Positions 25,082 through 36,244 are shown, counted from the first letter of the stretch. The stretch: DNA of 57,739 bases from Pelethousia sp002409725 (GCA_937915455.1 CALDNN010000050.1:1-57739); one strand, 5' to 3'. Made by a program: numbers and translations. Notes: a model not told the origin generated them from the letters alone.

Positions 25082-25192
25082 GCAGGATGGCCCGGCATAT
25101 GTTGGAACAAGCTGCATCCTGCAACTTTAATTTAAGAAAGGATATCAGCATACGGGCGTAACGGATGCCCCGGGCGCTTCGAACATGCTGAT
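25082..25192 (+). promoter_or_regulatory. Structured leader and possible promoter of cysE
   Basis: Two long-range inverted repeats precede cysE: GCAGGATG/CATCCTGC (25082-25089 with 25115-25122) and ATCAGCAT/ATGCTGAT (25144-25151 with 25185-25192). A candidate promoter TTGGAA, 18 bases, TTTAAT (25102-25131) would start transcription near 25138, so only the second hairpin would be in the RNA. That hairpin ends 14 bases before the ATG, and no clear ribosome site is visible there. Confidence 0.4.
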
Positions 25193-25206
25193 CGGTACAT
25201 AATCCC

Positions 25207-25821
25207 ATGTTTAAGAGATTGAACGAACTTTTGACGGCCTACAAGCAAAAGGATCCGGCCGCCCATTCCAAGCTGGAGATATTCCTGCTCTATCCGGGTG
25301 TGCACGCCCTCATCTGTCACCGCGTGGCCAATTGGCTCTACCGCAAGAACCTGCGCTTTTTGGCACGCTGGGTCTCCGAGGGAGCCAGGCGGCGCACCGG
25401 TATCGACATCCACCCTGGCGCGACCATCGGCCGGCGGTTGGTGATCGACCACGGCACGGGGATCGTCATCGGCGAGACCGCCGTTTTGGGGGATGACATT
25501 TTGCTCTACCAGGGATCCACCCTGGGCGGCAGCGGTAAGGATACGGGCAAGCGCCACCCCACCCTGGAGAACCACGTGACCGTGGGCGCAGGGGCCAAGG
25601 TGCTGGGCAGCTTCACCGTGGGCCAGGGCAGCCGCATCGCGGCCAACGCCGTGGTGCTTAGTGCTGTGCCGGAATACGCCACCGCCGTGGGCGTGCCCGC
25701 CCGGGTCGTCAAGGTGGCTGGCCGCCGGGTGGACGATCTCGACCACACCCACATCCCCGACCCCATCATGCAGGAGCTCTGCCGCATCAACCGCCGCATC
25801 GACGAGTTGGCCCAAGGCTAA
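25207..25821 (+). CDS. cysE: Serine O-acetyltransferase
   Basis: A 204-residue CysE making O-acetylserine for cysteine synthesis. The N-terminal helical part (LEIFLLYPGVHALICHRVANWLY) is followed by the left-handed beta helix with hexapeptide repeats: GIDIHPGATIG, DHGTGIVIGETAVLG, YQGSTLGGSGKDTGKRHP and the Asn-Ala-Val region. The catalytic His is in DHGTG. Length is that of the short Firmicutes form. No cysK lies beside it. The start matches the family, although a ribosome site is not obvious. A terminator follows. Confidence 0.95.
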   Translation: MFKRLNELLTAYKQKDPAAHSKLEIFLLYPGVHALICHRVANWLYRKNLRFLARWVSEGARRRTGIDIHPGATIGRRLVIDHGTGIVIGETAVLGDDILLYQGSTLGGSGKDTGKRHPTLENHVTVGAGAKVLGSFTVGQGSRIAANAVVLSAVPEYATAVGVPARVVKVAGRRVDDLDHTHIPDPIMQELCRINRRIDELAQG

Positions 25822-25847
25822 ACCCTGTGAGTTGAAAAGTGTCTGTG

Positions 25848-25880
25848 GCCCCCGAACCCCCATAGGGTTTGGGGGCTCTT
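25848..25880 (+). terminator. cysE terminator
   Basis: A 12-bp stem with one G-U pair (GCCCCCGAACCC with GGGTTTGGGGGC, 5-base loop) followed by TCTT. It lies 26 bases after the cysE stop. Confidence 0.75.
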
Positions 25881-25924
25881 CCTGCTATATTGCAGATTGT
25901 TCACAATATTCTCCTATCCTACGG

Positions 25925-25953
25925 TTGAATAGGACCGGAATCTTAGGTAAAAT
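25925..25953 (+). promoter_or_regulatory. Promoter of the lipid kinase-PAP2-permease group
   Basis: TTGAAT at 25925-25930, a 17-base spacer and TAAAAT at 25948-25953. Transcription should start near 25960, about 29 bases before the ATG, with GGGAG as the ribosome site. Confidence 0.7.
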
Positions 25954-25988
25954 GATAATCGGTCAATATCGCTGATGGGAGACGTTTT

Positions 25989-26903
25989 ATGCACAAACGC
26001 TTGCTGCTTATCATTAACCCGGCCGCGGGCGTGAGAAAGGCAAACCGCCACCTCACGGCCATGGTGGCGCTGTTCAACGCCCATGGCTATATCTGCACGG
26101 TGTTTTGTACAGCGGGCCGGGGAGACGCCACACGCATCGCCCGGGAAAACGCCCGGGATTTCGACCTGGTGGTCTGCGTGGGCGGAGATGGAACCCTCAA
26201 CGAAGTGCTGGGCGGCATGGTCGAGGGCAGGGCGCATACACCCATCGGTTATGTCCCCGCCGGCAGCACCAACGATTTTGCCAGCAGCTTCGAGCTTTCC
26301 AAGGATATCCTCAAGGCGGCCAAAGATATTATGGAGGGCACGCCAAGGACCCTGGACGCTGGGAGCTTCAACGGCAGGCTTTTTACCTATGTGGCTAGCT
26401 TTGGCGCCTTTACCGAGGCCAGCTACGCCACCCCCCAGCGCTCCAAAAACCTTTTGGGGCACCTCGCCTACGTGCTGGAGGGTATGAAGGATCTGCCCAA
26501 TATTCACCCTGTTCGCCTGGCCCTGGAGGCCGGCGGCCGACGCTTCGAAGGGGAGTATATCTTCGGCGCGATCAGCAATGCCACCACCATCGGCGGCGTG
26601 CTGACGCTGGATAAGCAATGCGTGGCCATGGACGATGGACTCTTTGAGATCACCCTCGTCAAAATGCCCCAGAGCCTGATCGATCTCAACCGCATCGTGC
26701 TTTCTTTGCAAACGCAGCAATACGACGAAGATCTGATCCACTTTTGCACGGCTGAGCGGGCCGTCGTTAGCGCCCCACAGGAGATGCCCTGGACGCTGGA
26801 TGGCGAATACGCCCCCGGCAGCACAAATATCCGCATCGATAACCTGCATCATGCCTATGCCATGGTCATAAACACTAAAAAACGGGGAGGGTCCAGCCTA
26901 TGA
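25989..26903 (+). CDS. Diacylglycerol/lipid kinase (YegS/DgkB family)
   Basis: A 304-residue DAG-kinase catalytic domain protein. The nucleotide-binding motif GGDGTLNEV is at residues 65-73, and the second motif is PAGSTNDFA. The C-terminal beta domain ends with DGEYAPG. Members phosphorylate diacylglycerol, phosphatidylglycerol or similar lipids. It overlaps the PAP2-family gene by 4 bases, pairing a lipid kinase with a likely lipid phosphatase or transferase. It may be DgkB, but the substrate cannot be told from sequence. Confidence 0.88.
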   Translation: MHKRLLLIINPAAGVRKANRHLTAMVALFNAHGYICTVFCTAGRGDATRIARENARDFDLVVCVGGDGTLNEVLGGMVEGRAHTPIGYVPAGSTNDFASSFELSKDILKAAKDIMEGTPRTLDAGSFNGRLFTYVASFGAFTEASYATPQRSKNLLGHLAYVLEGMKDLPNIHPVRLALEAGGRRFEGEYIFGAISNATTIGGVLTLDKQCVAMDDGLFEITLVKMPQSLIDLNRIVLSLQTQQYDEDLIHFCTAERAVVSAPQEMPWTLDGEYAPGSTNIRIDNLHHAYAMVINTKKRGGSSL

Positions 26904-27559
26904 AATTCGATCTGCGCTCTCCTCGATACAGGCATTGGCTTTGGGCCTTGTATCTGCCGCTCTACCTGGCGGCCTTCTTTTTGGTGGAGCATTATATCAA
27001 CGGCGACGCGGCCTATTGGGTCTCCTATTGGCCCTTGGTGGACGATGCCATCCCCTTCTGCCCGCCCTTTGTGCTCGCCTATTACCTTTGGTTCCCCTAT
27101 ATGGTGCTCACGGGGCTGTACCTGGCGTTCCGCTACCCGGATTGCTTCCGGCGGTATATGCAGACTATCGCGGTGGGCTTCACCTTATGCACCCTCTTTT
27201 TTTTCATCCTGCCCAATGGACAGGATCTTAGGCCCGCCTCCTTTAGCGAGGACAACCTCTTTACCTGGATGATCGGCCTGATTTATGCCGCCGATACCAA
27301 CACCAACGTGCTGCCCAGCGTCCACGCCTACGGCTCCATCGTGGTGGTGTTCGCCGCCTATGACTGCCCTGCCTTCAAGCCCTGGCTGCGGGCCCTTTAC
27401 ATCCTGTTGGCAGGGCTGATCTGCGCGTCCACGCTGTTCATCAAGCAACACTCCATTCTGGATGTTATAGCTGGCGTTTTGCTGGCGGTTCCTATATACT
27501 TTCTGGTATACGCGCCGGCCCGCCGCAAAAAAGCGCAGGGCGGGACGAATCCGCAGTAA
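26900..27559 (+). CDS. PAP2-superfamily membrane protein
   Basis: A 219-residue membrane protein with about six helices. The C-terminal half carries the PAP2 phosphatase motifs: PSVHAYGS (with the conserved His) and KQHSILDVIAG (His and Asp). The N-terminal motif KxxxxxxRP is weak (LPNGQDLRP). This pattern is seen in inositol-phosphoceramide-synthase-like and PAP2 family proteins in Clostridia. It probably acts on lipid phosphates at the membrane. It is translationally coupled to the upstream lipid kinase through an ATGA overlap. Confidence 0.82.
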   Translation: MKFDLRSPRYRHWLWALYLPLYLAAFFLVEHYINGDAAYWVSYWPLVDDAIPFCPPFVLAYYLWFPYMVLTGLYLAFRYPDCFRRYMQTIAVGFTLCTLFFFILPNGQDLRPASFSEDNLFTWMIGLIYAADTNTNVLPSVHAYGSIVVVFAAYDCPAFKPWLRALYILLAGLICASTLFIKQHSILDVIAGVLLAVPIYFLVYAPARRKKAQGGTNPQ

Positions 27560-27573
27560 AGGTATAAGCGCCC

Positions 27574-28341
27574 ATGCCTGATCTCATCCATACCTTGCTC
27601 ATCGTTTGCCCGCTGCTGTTCCTGGCGGGTTTTGCCGATTCCGTGGCCGGTGGCGGCGGCGTGATCAGCGTGCCCGCAGGCCTGCTGGCCGGCATCCCCA
27701 TCCATACCGTATACGGCACCAATAAATTCGCCATGAGCTTTGGCACGCTCACCAGCGTTCTCCAATATGGCCGCAGCGGCAATATCTGCTGGCGCACGGC
27801 CCTGTTTGCCGCAGCCGGCGCACTGGCCGGCTCCAATTTGGGTGCGCGGCTGGCCCTTCTTTTGAGCGAAAAATACCTCAGCTACTGCCTAATGGCCCTC
27901 CTTCCCGCGGCCGCCCTTTTTCTAGCCCTCAACAAGGGCTTTGGCCAGGAACCCAAGCCCAAGAACCATTCAAAAACGCAGGAGGCCCTGCTGGCTGTTT
28001 TCATCGGCCTGATCGTGGGCGCTTACGACGGCTTTTTCGGCCCCGGCGCAGGCACCTTTTACATCATCCTCTTCTGCTCCCTCCTGGGCACGGATCTCAT
28101 ACGCGCCAACGGCAACGCCAAGGTGGTAAACCTGGCCAGCAACATCGGCGCGCTCGCGGCCTATATCCTCAACGGCAAGGTATGGTTTGCCGTGGGCGTC
28201 CCCATGGCCCTCTGCTCCATGGCCGGTAATTTCCTGGGCAGCCGCCTGGCCATCCGAAACGGCGCGCGCTTCATTCGCCCCGTGATGGCCCTGATGATCA
28301 CGCTGCTGTTTGTAAAGGTGATTACGGATTTTGTTTTGTAA
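27574..28341 (+). CDS. TauE/SafE-family (TSUP) membrane permease
   Basis: A 255-residue membrane protein with about eight helices and the TSUP family signatures: FADSVAGGGGVISVPAGLL near the N-terminus and YDGFFGPGAGTFYIILF in the second half, an internally repeated arrangement. Members export sulfite, sulfonates or other anions. It starts 14 bases after the PAP2 gene, so it may be co-transcribed. cysE upstream suggests sulfur metabolism, but a terminator lies between them. Confidence 0.88.
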   Translation: MPDLIHTLLIVCPLLFLAGFADSVAGGGGVISVPAGLLAGIPIHTVYGTNKFAMSFGTLTSVLQYGRSGNICWRTALFAAAGALAGSNLGARLALLLSEKYLSYCLMALLPAAALFLALNKGFGQEPKPKNHSKTQEALLAVFIGLIVGAYDGFFGPGAGTFYIILFCSLLGTDLIRANGNAKVVNLASNIGALAAYILNGKVWFAVGVPMALCSMAGNFLGSRLAIRNGARFIRPVMALMITLLFVKVITDFVL

Positions 28342-28359
28342 TTTACAAGCTTTTTTGTG

Positions 28360-28386
28360 GGCTGCTCTGAAATGGGGCAGCCTTTT
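28360..28386 (+). terminator. Terminator after the TSUP permease gene
   Basis: GGCTGCTC pairs with GGGGCAGCC (8 pairs with one G-U, about 7-base loop), followed by TTTTCC. It lies 18 bases after the stop. Confidence 0.75.
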
Positions 28387-28451
28387 CCTGTTCTGGCGCA
28401 GAAAAAAACGATGTAGGGCGGGATGCATAGACGCAACCTGCAAAGTACGAA

Positions 28452-28475
28452 GCCCGGCGCATGAATGCGCCGGGC
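28452..28475. terminator. GC-rich hairpin at the permease/ppdK convergent junction
   Basis: GCCCGGCGCA pairs with TGCGCCGGGC around a 4-base loop. The arms are the same as in the hairpin at 11074-11106. It lies 29 bases after the ppdK stop on the minus strand; the U-tract on that side (TTCGTACTTT) is weak, and the plus-strand side is T-rich further on. Confidence 0.6.
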
Positions 28476-28504
28476 CGTTGCTGTTCGTTCGGTTCTTGTT
28501 TTTC

Positions 28505-31144
<2,640 letters not shown>

Positions 31145-31400
31145 ATTTCTTCCTCCTCGAATGGTTTCATATATAAATCTCTTATATATCTGGTATATAT
31201 CTGGGGCCAATAGTTAAGGGAAACAAGCCATGCTTCCAAGGCTTCACCATTATAACATACAATGGGAAATAATCAACTGTTTTGAGCCGTTTTATGCAGC
31301 GTCTCTTGCATTATGATTGCTTATGTTTTGACAGAATGACTTTTATCATGCAGAATTCGACAGGTTGTCTATAGGAAAGGCTTATGGTTCTAAACGAGCC
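31145..31400. promoter_or_regulatory. ppdK upstream region with promoter
   Basis: The gap holds the ppdK promoter: on the minus strand TTGATT (31271-31276), 16 bases, TATAAT (31249-31254). The leader of about 98 bases is very A/T-rich with repeated TATATA stretches at 31166-31200. Next to recO there is a weak AAGGCT/AGCCTT pair overlapping its stop codon, not a convincing terminator. Confidence 0.6.
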
Positions 31401-32138
31401 TTAGCAGCGCAGCTGGTCCGCAGGGCGCAGCTTGCGCTCCAGCACATGTTCCGCGTAGGCGTTGAGGGCGGCTTTGAGTTCCGTACGCACACGCTCGGGT
31501 AGGGCCACCTTCTCCATATCTTGGTTGGAGAGCAGCAGCATGCGGCGCACGGCCTCCAGCGAAAGGGGGCTCACGGCGATGCTGTCGGGCCGCATGCAGG
31601 CCCCGCATACGGCCCCGCCCGCGCAAGGGTCAAAGCCTAAGCGAGGCAAAGCGCGCAGATCCTCCCCACAGCAAGCGCAGCGGGTGAGGCGGGGCGTATA
31701 GCCGAGGATCGCCAAGCAGCGGGCCAAAAAGCAGAGGGCCACATCCACAGGCGCCTGCTTGCCGTAGGCGGCATAGCTGAGCGCGTAATAGAGAAGGTCG
31801 AAAAGTGCCTCGCTCTGCTGGCCCTTGGGCGTACAGGCCTCCGTAACGGAGAGCATGTAGGCCCCGGCGGCCAGACGGTCCATATCCTCCCTTAGGGCAT
31901 AGAAGCGCTCACGCACATCGCAGGCATCCACCGTATAGCGGCCCCGGCCCTCGAAGAGAACGAATTCTCCGTAGGTAAAAATCTCGCTGCACGCCAAAAG
32001 GGCGGAGCCGCACTTACGGCAGCCCCGCGCCGCAGCGGTTACTGTGCCCTGCTCCCTGGTAAATATTGTAAGGATGCGGTCGTTATCCCGGTAATTGGCA
32101 TGACGCAGCACAATGCCGTTGAGGGTGAGGCTTGCCAT
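31401..32138 (-). CDS. recO: DNA repair protein RecO
   Basis: A 245-residue RecO, which loads RecA and anneals strands with RecF/RecR. It has an N-terminal OB fold (NGIVLRHANYRDNDRILTIFT) and a zinc-finger with cysteines CACCGEDLRALPRLGFDPC, then CGAC, typical of Gram-positive RecO. Length is normal. It lies downstream of era as in many Firmicutes, but with a 245-base gap that contains a small inverted gene. Confidence 0.93.
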   Translation of the reverse strand: MASLTLNGIVLRHANYRDNDRILTIFTREQGTVTAAARGCRKCGSALLACSEIFTYGEFVLFEGRGRYTVDACDVRERFYALREDMDRLAAGAYMLSVTEACTPKGQQSEALFDLLYYALSYAAYGKQAPVDVALCFLARCLAILGYTPRLTRCACCGEDLRALPRLGFDPCAGGAVCGACMRPDSIAVSPLSLEAVRRMLLLSNQDMEKVALPERVRTELKAALNAYAEHVLERKLRPADQLRC

Positions 32139-32252
32139 CCGGGCCTCCTTCCAGAATTGTCATGGATTGCTTGGCATGGCGGCCCTTGACCGCGCCGATA
32201 CTGAAAACAGGGAAGCGGCCTTTCAGCCGCTCCAGCGAAAGGAGATGCGCCC

Positions 32253-32393
32253 ATGATGTACAAACGCAGGCCCGACGCCGGGCAGGAATGGAACCGATTC
32301 TCCCAAACGGGGCACCCCGCGGATTACCTCGCCTACCGCGCTTCAAAAAACCGCCAGCAGCGCGGCTCAAAACCCCCGGGTGATCACTCGTAG
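32253..32393 (+). CDS. yqzL: YqzL-like small protein, inverted between era and recO
   Basis: A 46-residue frame beginning MMYKRRPDAGQEWNRF, with AAAGGAG upstream of the first of two ATGs. The middle (WNRFSQTGHPADYLAYR) resembles the pattern W-x2-F-x2-TG-x3-YL-x-Y/F of the YqzL family, a tiny protein normally encoded between era and recO. Here it sits in that place but on the opposite strand, and its last 10 bases overlap the end of era tail to tail. No clear promoter was found. The call rests on motif, position and ribosome site. Confidence 0.6.
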   Translation: MMYKRRPDAGQEWNRFSQTGHPADYLAYRASKNRQQRGSKPPGDHS

Positions 32394-33268
32394 CCCAGCT
32401 CGCCCAGCATGGAGGCGCTGTTGCGCCAATCTTCCTTCACCTTGACCCAAAGCTGCAAATTCACCCGGCTGCCCAGCAGCCACTCCATATCCTTACGGGC
32501 CTCGGTGCCGATGCGCTTGAGCATGGCCCCCTGGCGGCCGATAAGGATGCCCTTGTGGCTGGCGCGCTCGCAGTAGATGGTGGCCCAGATATCCTGCACG
32601 CCATCCTCCCGCGCTTCGATTTTATCGATGCACACCCCCAGGCCGTGGGGCACCTCTTCCCGGAGGAGTTGCAAAGCCTTTTCGCGGATGATCTCCCCGC
32701 AGATGACCCTCTCGGGCTGATCCGTGACCATATCCTCCGGGAAATACTGCGGGCCTTCCACCAGATAGGTCGTGAGCGTCTCAGTCAGCTGTTCCACGCC
32801 CCGGCCCTCCAGGGCCGAGAGCTTGATGATCTGCCGGATAAACGGCTCCTTTTCGAGCCGCTCGCGGGCAGATTCGATATCGTCCAGCGTGCAAAGATCG
32901 GCCTTGTTAATGCCCGCCACCACAGGCGCTTTGGCTTCCCGCAGCTTATTCAACAAGGCTTCATCCTTGGGGCCGATACCGCGCTTGGCGTCTACCAAAA
33001 GAAGGATGGCCTCTACCTCGTTGAGCGAATCGTAGGCCACCCTGAGCATGTAATCACCCAGGCGGTTCTTGGGTGTGGTCACCCCGGGAGTATCGAGGAA
33101 AACGATCTGCCAGCCGGGCCGCGACATCACGCCCATGATGCGATTGCGGGTGGTTTGGGCTTTATCCGAAACGATGGAGACCTTTTGCCCCACCAGGCGG
33201 TTCATCAGCGTGCTCTTGCCCACATTGGGCGAGCCGATGATGGACACAAAGCCCGAGCGGTAGCTCAT
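32384..33268 (-). CDS. era: GTPase Era
   Basis: A 294-residue Era, a GTPase that binds the 3' end of 16S rRNA during 30S assembly. G1 is GSPNVGKST, G3 DTPGV, G4 NKAD. The C-terminal KH domain contains IRQGAMLKRIGTEAR in the form IGRQGAMLKRIG. Length is standard. It overlaps cdd by 4 bases (ATGA) and belongs to the ybeY-cdd-era run. Confidence 0.96.
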   Translation of the reverse strand: MSYRSGFVSIIGSPNVGKSTLMNRLVGQKVSIVSDKAQTTRNRIMGVMSRPGWQIVFLDTPGVTTPKNRLGDYMLRVAYDSLNEVEAILLLVDAKRGIGPKDEALLNKLREAKAPVVAGINKADLCTLDDIESARERLEKEPFIRQIIKLSALEGRGVEQLTETLTTYLVEGPQYFPEDMVTDQPERVICGEIIREKALQLLREEVPHGLGVCIDKIEAREDGVQDIWATIYCERASHKGILIGRQGAMLKRIGTEARKDMEWLLGSRVNLQLWVKVKEDWRNSASMLGELGYE

Positions 33269-33678
33269 TGCATATCCCTCGCACCAAAGGACTCGGGCAG
33301 CAGCTCGCCCAAGGTGAGGATTTTAAATTCCCCAGCCCGGTTGGCGCAGACCACGGGCATATCCGGCTCGCAAAACTCGCTGAGTACCTGGCGGCACACG
33401 CCGCAGGGCACGGCATAGTTTTCCCCATCCCAGATAATGGCCAACGCGTCGAAGCCACGCTCGCCCTCATATACCGCACGAAGTACGGCGCAACGTTCCG
33501 CACATACAGTGGGGCTATAAGCCGCATTCTCGATATTGGCGCCCATGTAATAAGCACCGTTGTTGGCTTTGAGGCAGGCCCCCACCCGGAAATTGGAATA
33601 GGGCACATATGCCCTGCTCCTGGCCTCCGTAGCCATACGAACCATGCTTCTGGCTTCAAATTCATGGATACTGCTCAT
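33265..33678 (-). CDS. cdd: Cytidine deaminase
   Basis: A 137-residue homotetrameric-type cytidine deaminase of pyrimidine salvage. The zinc and catalytic motifs are CAERCAVLRAV (Cys-Ala-Glu) and PCGVCRQVLSEF (PCxxC); the N-terminal YVPYSNFRVGA is the substrate-binding segment. It overlaps ybeY and era by 4 bases each, so the three are tightly coupled. Its placement between ybeY and era is common in Bacillota. Confidence 0.96.
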   Translation of the reverse strand: MSSIHEFEARSMVRMATEARSRAYVPYSNFRVGACLKANNGAYYMGANIENAAYSPTVCAERCAVLRAVYEGERGFDALAIIWDGENYAVPCGVCRQVLSEFCEPDMPVVCANRAGEFKILTLGELLPESFGARDMQ

Positions 33679-34121
33679 CGTAAAACTCCCATCTTGGTCA
33701 ATATTTCTTCCTGTTTGGCGAACATGATCGCCGCCTCGCCTTCATTCATGTGGTCATAGCCCAAGAGGTGCAGCGCGCCGTGCACGGTCAAAAAGCTCAG
33801 CTCCCGCAAAAGGGAGTGGCCGTACTCCACAGCCTGCCCTTGTGCCGTTGGCAGGGAAAGGACGATGTCCCCCAAAAAGCCGTCCGGCTCCGCCACGATA
33901 TCCGCGCCCTCCTCCATTGGGAAGCTGAGCACATCCGTGGGCCGATCTATCCCCCGGTAATCCCGGTTAAGAGCGCGGACGTAATCGTCATCCGCCACCG
34001 TGGCCGAAAGCCAGGCCCCGGCCGCGCCTTCCTCCTTCAGGGCCGCCTCCGCAGCCCGGGCAATGGTTTTCTCGATATCCAAGTCCGCCGGCTGGGGGAC
34101 CTGCAGGCATACTTCTATCAT
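33675..34121 (-). CDS. ybeY: Endoribonuclease YbeY
   Basis: A 148-residue metal-dependent RNase for 16S rRNA 3' maturation and ribosome quality control. The three-histidine zinc site is HGALHLLGYDH, and LNRDYRGIDRPTDVLSFP is the conserved substrate region. Its start overlaps the end of pgpH by 4 bases, and AGGAG precedes the ATG. Confidence 0.96.
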   Translation of the reverse strand: MIEVCLQVPQPADLDIEKTIARAAEAALKEEGAAGAWLSATVADDDYVRALNRDYRGIDRPTDVLSFPMEEGADIVAEPDGFLGDIVLSLPTAQGQAVEYGHSLLRELSFLTVHGALHLLGYDHMNEGEAAIMFAKQEEILTKMGVLR

Positions 34122-36244
34122 GCCTTTTTCTCCTCCGGGTATTCGATGCGGTCATGCATGATGCCGCTGAAGGTGCGCAAAAAGCTCTTTTCAATTTCAC
34201 ATAGCTCATGGAAGGTAAGGGGCGCGCCCGAAAGGAGGTTTTCAGCCCCATCGGTGAGCTTGCTCCAGATTACCTTGTGCACCATTTCCTCCCGGGCTTC
34301 CTTGGTGCACTCGCCTAGGCTGCGTACGGCTGCCTCGCAGCAATCCGCCAGCATCACAATGGCCCCTTCCTTGGTGGCGGGCCTGCTGCCCGTGTAGCGG
34401 TATTTCCTGGGGTCGATCGGTTCCTCGCCGCCCGCCTGCTGGGCCTTGTGGTAAAAATAGGCCATCAGGGAATTGCCGTGGTGCTCCGCTGCGATGCGGA
34501 TTACGGCTCCAGGCAGCTTGTTTTTGGCCAGAATGGTGGCCCCGTCCTTCTGGTGGGAGAGGATGATGGCCGCGCTCTCCTCCGGCGGCAGGGTATCGTG
34601 GATGTTCTCGCCCTGCTGGTTCTCCATGAAATAGAGGGGCCGCCGCAGCTTACCCACATCGTGGTAGCAGCCGCCCACCCGGGCCAGCAGGGGGTCCGCG
34701 CCCGCACGCTCCGCAGCGCTCTCAGCGAGGGCCGCCACGTTCATGCTGTGCTGGTAGGTGCCGGGCGCTTCATACATCAGCTGTTTGAGCAGCGGGTGGC
34801 TGGTATTCAAAAGCTCGTTGAGCCGGGCCGGGGTGGCGATATCGAAGAGGTTCTCCCAAATGCTCAGGGAACCCACCACCAACAGGCCCGAGATCACCGT
34901 GCTCACCAAGGCCCAGGCCGCCCCCGCCAGGAGAGTGGCAAGGGCCGCGCCCGCAGCCAGATATACCGCCGCCAGGCAGAGCGCACCCACGGAGCCGCCA
35001 ATCGCAGCTGAGGCGATGATAGCCCCCCGGGTCTGCACCCGGCGCAGGGCGTAGGTTGCGCCGATGCCCGAGGTCAGGGTAAAGAGCAGCATGGCCGCAG
35101 CGTCAAAGCCGAACGTACCGCCCGGCTGCGAGGCCAGCATAGCCGCAAGCAGCGAGAGTAGCACCGAAATGGAAAGCCCGGCCCGCTCCCCCACCAGTAT
35201 GGCCGCCAGCATCACCGCAAGTGGCATGGGGGAAATGTGGAGATCCACCATGTTGCACAAAAGAGCCAGCGGCGGCATAGCGATCAGCAGCAGAGCCAGG
35301 ATCAGAGCCTTCTTGAAATCCTGATAGACTAGGCGCTGGGAAATATAGAGGTCTGCCCCAAACAGGGCGTAGATCAGCAGCACGTAAAGGGCCAGGCCGA
35401 CGCGCACGGGTAAATCCTCCCCTGCGCCCCGCACCATATCCATCTCCTGCAAAAGGGCCATTTGCTCCGCGGTCACCACCGCCCCCTCGCGCACGATCAC
35501 GTCCCCCCGCTTGATGCGCACCGTTTCCACGGCTGCGGCCGCGGCTGCACGAGCGGTTTCGGTAGCAGCTTCATCTACCGCGTAGGTGGGCTGAAGGTAG
35601 GCCGTGAGCGCCAGCGCCCCGGCCTTTTTCAGCCCGCTCGAAAGGCTGGTGGAGGCGTTAAGCTCAGCGATGGCCGCATCGCGCACCTTGGCCACCCCGC
35701 CCTCTGCTAGGCCGCCGGAAAGGGCGGTGGTGAGCTTAGGCAGCACGATCTCGCGCAGCATGGTCAGCTCGCTATCCTTGGCCGTGAGCACGCCGATCAG
35801 GGAATCCTCGTCCAGCGCGGGGCTGGTATTGGCCCCCAGGGAGACCACGTTCTCTTCCGTGAGCAAGGCGGCCCAATCCGCCTCATCCAAACCTTCGCTC
35901 GTTGTCAGGCTCTGGGCCTTGGCGCGCACATCCGTGAGGCTTTCAAAGAAGGCCGCGGCCTGATCCTCCAAGCTTTGCACGGCCTCCGCATCGATGCGGT
36001 AGGCGGGCTGTACGGCGTTCCCGGCGCTTTGGCGCAGGGCCTCCGTGGCCGCCTCGTCTTCCAGGGCGCGGTTGGCGTGGATGGTCTCGGGCGCAGCCTC
36101 CCCCGCCCGTACGGCATAGCGTTTGGGTGTGAGGCGCGCCAGGCCCGAGGCATAAGCCGAAAGGAGAGCGAGAATGAGCAGCAAAACCGTTACCAGGCTC
36201 ATATAGGAAGCCTGTCTGGCCTTCTTCTCCCGCGCTTTCGCCAT
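34118..36244 (-). CDS. pgpH: 7TM-HD family phosphohydrolase (c-di-AMP phosphodiesterase PgpH)
   Basis: A 708-residue membrane protein. One N-terminal membrane helix and a large extracytoplasmic domain (about residues 40-270, rich in Ala/Glu/Leu) are followed by seven membrane helices (about 280-480) and a cytoplasmic HD domain: HSMNVAALAESAAERAG, then CYHDVGKL and LSHQKDGATILAKN. This is the 7TMR-HD architecture of PgpH, which hydrolyses c-di-AMP. AAGGAGG precedes the ATG at 36244, 45 bases after phoH; an earlier in-frame start lacks a site. The position between phoH and ybeY is conserved. Confidence 0.93.
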   Translation of the reverse strand: MAKAREKKARQASYMSLVTVLLLILALLSAYASGLARLTPKRYAVRAGEAAPETIHANRALEDEAATEALRQSAGNAVQPAYRIDAEAVQSLEDQAAAFFESLTDVRAKAQSLTTSEGLDEADWAALLTEENVVSLGANTSPALDEDSLIGVLTAKDSELTMLREIVLPKLTTALSGGLAEGGVAKVRDAAIAELNASTSLSSGLKKAGALALTAYLQPTYAVDEAATETARAAAAAAVETVRIKRGDVIVREGAVVTAEQMALLQEMDMVRGAGEDLPVRVGLALYVLLIYALFGADLYISQRLVYQDFKKALILALLLIAMPPLALLCNMVDLHISPMPLAVMLAAILVGERAGLSISVLLSLLAAMLASQPGGTFGFDAAAMLLFTLTSGIGATYALRRVQTRGAIIASAAIGGSVGALCLAAVYLAAGAALATLLAGAAWALVSTVISGLLVVGSLSIWENLFDIATPARLNELLNTSHPLLKQLMYEAPGTYQHSMNVAALAESAAERAGADPLLARVGGCYHDVGKLRRPLYFMENQQGENIHDTLPPEESAAIILSHQKDGATILAKNKLPGAVIRIAAEHHGNSLMAYFYHKAQQAGGEEPIDPRKYRYTGSRPATKEGAIVMLADCCEAAVRSLGECTKEAREEMVHKVIWSKLTDGAENLLSGAPLTFHELCEIEKSFLRTFSGIMHDRIEYPEEKKA

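Larger units (their letters stand above)
24877..25206. other. Divergent DUF4349/cysE intergenic region
   Basis: This 330-base gap contains a possible minus-strand promoter with a good -10 (TATAAT, 24948-24953) and a weak -35 (TTTCCT, 24971-24976), a minus-oriented hairpin with T-run (24978-25000, T-run to about 24964), and a structured leader upstream of cysE (25082-25192). I looked for T-box signatures and found none. Confidence 0.5.

Noticed and set aside
25001..25206. Possible T-box riboswitch before cysE
   Set aside because: There is inverted-repeat structure but no T-box sequence near GGTGGNACCGCG and no specifier-type terminator/antiterminator pair.
25914..26852. 312-codon minus-strand frame opposite the lipid kinase
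   Set aside because: The plus strand has GGDGTLNEV and a good promoter and ribosome site; the minus frame has neither.
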